A DNA stretch of 64,000 bases from an uncultured Tenacibaculum sp. (GTDB taxonomy: Bacteria > Bacteroidota > Bacteroidia > Flavobacteriales > Flavobacteriaceae): positions 62,001-126,000 of the forward strand of contig NZ_CANMMT010000006.1 in the NCBI RefSeq assembly GCF_947499065.1, given 5' to 3'. The first letter of the stretch is position 1. Every line of letters starts with the position of its first letter. The translations under genes were made by a program, and so were the position numbers. Below are positions 62,423 through 64,000 of the stretch, in pieces. The notes below the pieces were generated by a model. The model had not been told where the DNA came from. It did not search any database and saw only the letters and a list, made by a program, of their open reading frames with translations.

Positions 62423-62454
62423 CAAATGTACAGAAAATCGGAATTATCAGACAA
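62423..62454 (-). promoter_or_regulatory. Promoter of the unknown-function gene
   Basis: On the minus strand TTG (62452-62454), a 21-nt spacer and TACATTTG (62423-62430), a full TAnnTTTG match. It predicts a ~20-nt leader to ATG 62398. Confidence 0.6.
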
Positions 62455-62463
62455 TATTTGTCG

Positions 62464-62471
62464 TATTTTTG
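62464..62471 (+). promoter_or_regulatory. -7 box for the MBL hydrolase
   Basis: TATTTTTG matches TAnnTTTG. It ends 8 nt before ATG 62480, so the transcript has at most a few bases of leader. It also excludes the in-frame ATG at 62426 as a start. Confidence 0.5.
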
Positions 62472-62479
62472 TGATAATA

Positions 62480-63259
62480 ATGGAGAAAAAAAAGCAATTA
62501 AAAGTAACTTTTTTAGGTACAGGAACTTCAACTGGAGTTCCTATGCTTACAAGTAAGCACCCGGTAGCTTTATCAAAAGACCCTAGAGACAGGCGTTTAA
62601 GGTCTTCGGTGCTAATTTCATGGGATGATAATGTTAATTATGTAATTGATTGTGGACCTGACTTCCGTCAACAGATGATGAGGGAAGAAGTTATGTCTAT
62701 TAATGGGATTTTATTTACCCATGAACATGCAGATCATATTGCTGGTTTAGATGAAATCAGACCCTATTGTTTTCAAATGGGAGAGGTTCCTTTGTATGCT
62801 TCAAAAAGAGTATTCAATGTGTTAAGGAAGAGGTACGATTATATTTTCGCTACAGAAAACCGTTATCCAAGTGCACCAAAAGTGTCAACTACTACAATTT
62901 CCCATCATGAAAGTTTCTTTTTAGAAGGGGTAAAAGTTACTCCTATTGAAGTAATGCATGGTCGCTTACCAATTTTAGGATATCGATTTAATAATATTGC
63001 TTATGTAACCGATATTAAAACAATTTCTGAGGAAGAGAAAGAAAAATTAAAAGATTTAGATGTTTTAATTGTTACGGGGTTAAGAAGAGAATTGCATGCA
63101 ACTCATTTTAATTTAGAAGAAGCTCTTAATTTTATAGAGGAAGTGAAACCTAAAAAAACATATTTAACACATATTAGTGAATTATTAGGTTTGCATGCCG
63201 AAGTAGAAAAAGAATTGCCCGATAATGTGTTTTTATCTTATGATGGACTTGTTATTTAA
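62480..63259 (+). CDS. MBL-fold metallohydrolase
   Basis: Start chosen at ATG 62480 (259 residues, 'MEKKKQLKVTFLGTGTSTG'), because the upstream frame would begin before the -7 box. It has the metallo-beta-lactamase metal motif 'THEHADHIAGLDE', further ligand positions in 'DCGPDF', 'VMHGRLPILGYRF' and 'THISELLGLH'. The 'GTGTSTGVPM' opening and overall layout are those of the PhnP/RNase Z-like branch. Substrate may be a cyclic nucleotide or phosphodiester, which is inference. It is followed by yaaA after 98 nt. Confidence 0.93.
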   Translation: MEKKKQLKVTFLGTGTSTGVPMLTSKHPVALSKDPRDRRLRSSVLISWDDNVNYVIDCGPDFRQQMMREEVMSINGILFTHEHADHIAGLDEIRPYCFQMGEVPLYASKRVFNVLRKRYDYIFATENRYPSAPKVSTTTISHHESFFLEGVKVTPIEVMHGRLPILGYRFNNIAYVTDIKTISEEEKEKLKDLDVLIVTGLRRELHATHFNLEEALNFIEEVKPKKTYLTHISELLGLHAEVEKELPDNVFLSYDGLVI

Positions 63260-63357
63260 TAAGTATCATCTTTTTCAATAGTATTATTAATATAAATTAG
63301 TGAAAGTAATTGAGGTTTATAAAATTGCTTTTTATTTTTACAAAAACATTCTGTTAC

Positions 63358-64000
63358 ATGAAAATTATTATATCTCCAGCTAAGTCGTTAGATTTTGAAA
63401 ATAAAGCTAACACTACTTTATATACTGAACCAAGGTTTTTAGAGCAATCAGCAAAATTAAACAAGAAGCTAAAAACATTATCAAGAAAGAAATTATCTGA
63501 ATTGATGAAAATTTCCGATGATTTGGCTAGTTTAAATTATGATAGGAATCAAGAGTGGTTACCACCATTTACTATAGATAACGCTAAACAGGCTGTGTAC
63601 GCTTTTACAGGTGAAGTTTTTAGAGGGATAGATGTTAATTCTTTATCAGAAGACAAGGTGCCTAGCTTACAAGAAAAGTTAAGAATATTGTCAGGACTTT
63701 ATGGTTTATTAAAGCCATTAGATTTAATTCAACCTTATCGCTTAGAGATGGGAACAAAATTAAAGGTAGGAAGAGCTGATAACTTATATAAGTTTTGGGG
63801 AGATACATTAGCAAATTCTTTAAATGAAGAATTAGAAGAAGGCGAGTTGTTGATTAATTTAGCAAGTTCAGAGTATTTTAAAGCTTTACCAAAGAAAACA
63901 TTAAAAGTACCGATGATTACTCCAGTTTTTAAAGATTTTAAAAACGGGCAGTATAAGACAATTATGACATTTGCTAAAAAAGCCAGAGGTTTAATGGTGC
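63358..64000 (+). CDS. yaaA: Peroxide stress protein YaaA (cut by the window end)
   Basis: The first 214 codons of a YaaA/DUF328 protein, open to the last base. It begins 'MKIIISPAKSLDFENKA', followed by 'FTGEVFRGIDVNSLSED', 'LRILSGLYGLLKPLDLIQPYRLEMG' region and 'LINLASSEYFKALP', all family blocks. YaaA is a DNA-binding protein that limits hydrogen-peroxide damage by keeping intracellular free iron low. About 40 more residues would be expected beyond the window. Confidence 0.95.
   Translation, partial: MKIIISPAKSLDFENKANTTLYTEPRFLEQSAKLNKKLKTLSRKKLSELMKISDDLASLNYDRNQEWLPPFTIDNAKQAVYAFTGEVFRGIDVNSLSEDKVPSLQEKLRILSGLYGLLKPLDLIQPYRLEMGTKLKVGRADNLYKFWGDTLANSLNEELEEGELLINLASSEYFKALPKKTLKVPMITPVFKDFKNGQYKTIMTFAKKARGLMV

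Noticed and set aside
1..64000. CRISPR array, prophage, insertion sequence or integron
   Set aside because: No regularly spaced direct repeats, transposase, integrase or phage structural genes. The two tRNAs are not flanked by attachment-site duplications that I can see.

Overview
The window is chromosomal DNA from a marine-type Flavobacteriaceae (phylum Bacteroidota), in the general area of Tenacibaculum or Polaribacter. The genus is an inference. The evidence is very AT-rich DNA, promoters of the Bacteroidota type (a -7 box TAnnTTTG, sometimes with TTG or TTTG near -33), almost no Shine-Dalgarno sequences, a type IX secretion (T9SS) sorting tail, a SusC-like TonB receptor with a carboxypeptidase-regulatory domain, PafA-type phosphatase, CtlX, and the family-typical order tamB / DUF368 / aroE / DUF349. 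I see no prophage, insertion sequence, CRISPR array or rRNA. It reads as a conserved housekeeping backbone with short metabolic and envelope insertions.

Layout. 0.1-4.3 kb (minus): SRPBCC protein, Crp/Fnr regulator, LtaS-like membrane sulfatase-fold enzyme, tsaD. 4.4-13.5 kb (plus): tamB, two tandem DUF368 (PopT-type) proteins, aroE, DUF349 protein. 13.6-15.5 kb (minus): cysteine-less 'zinc-ribbon' coiled coil and Nif3-like protein. 15.6-16.6 kb (plus): lpxK. 16.6-19.0 kb (minus): SDR, SprT-like and mannose-1-phosphate guanylyltransferase. 19.1-21.4 kb (plus): secreted amidohydrolase and a membrane protein. 21.4-24.0 kb (minus): beta-helix lipoprotein and glutaminyl cyclase. 24.2-27.2 kb (plus): type B L31, FMN glutamate-synthase-like protein, RNA methyltransferase. 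Then hdc (minus) faces away from ctlX and an OmpA lipoprotein (plus).

30.6-43.5 kb holds a small membrane protein, a 1020-residue membrane-anchored patatin, and a minus-strand block: MFS carrier, FAD/Fe-S dehydrogenase, Dph6-like ATPase, Lrp regulator and an HglS (DUF1338) 2-oxoadipate dioxygenase. HglS makes D-2-hydroxyglutarate and the FAD/Fe-S enzyme resembles the dehydrogenase that would consume it, so the block looks like the lower lysine/2-aminoadipate degradation route. A GNAT protein and a bestrophin-like channel follow. 43.5-50 kb (plus) carries an M14 carboxypeptidase and a T9SS-exported reprolysin-like protease. A 34-aa candidate and the 51-aa YqaE/Pmp3 gene sit between 50.0 and 50.4 kb.

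50.4-64 kb: PafA-like phosphatase (minus), MlaE/MlaF-like lipid transporter, tRNA-Lys(TTT) and tRNA-Tyr(GTA), TonB receptor, exported C1 peptidase, DUF389 protein, an ECF sigma / membrane anti-sigma candidate / Spy-like sensor operon (minus), a conserved Bacteroidota protein of unknown function, an MBL-fold hydrolase and the start of yaaA, cut by the window end.

The main points for a second look are: a perfect 32-bp palindrome that gives two convergent genes the same C-terminus; the HglS/D-2-hydroxyglutarate cluster; promoters that leave lpxK and the MBL gene almost without a 5' leader; the non-ATG start of tamB; the tandem DUF368 pair; and duplicated motifs on both sides of the membrane segment in the anti-sigma candidate.
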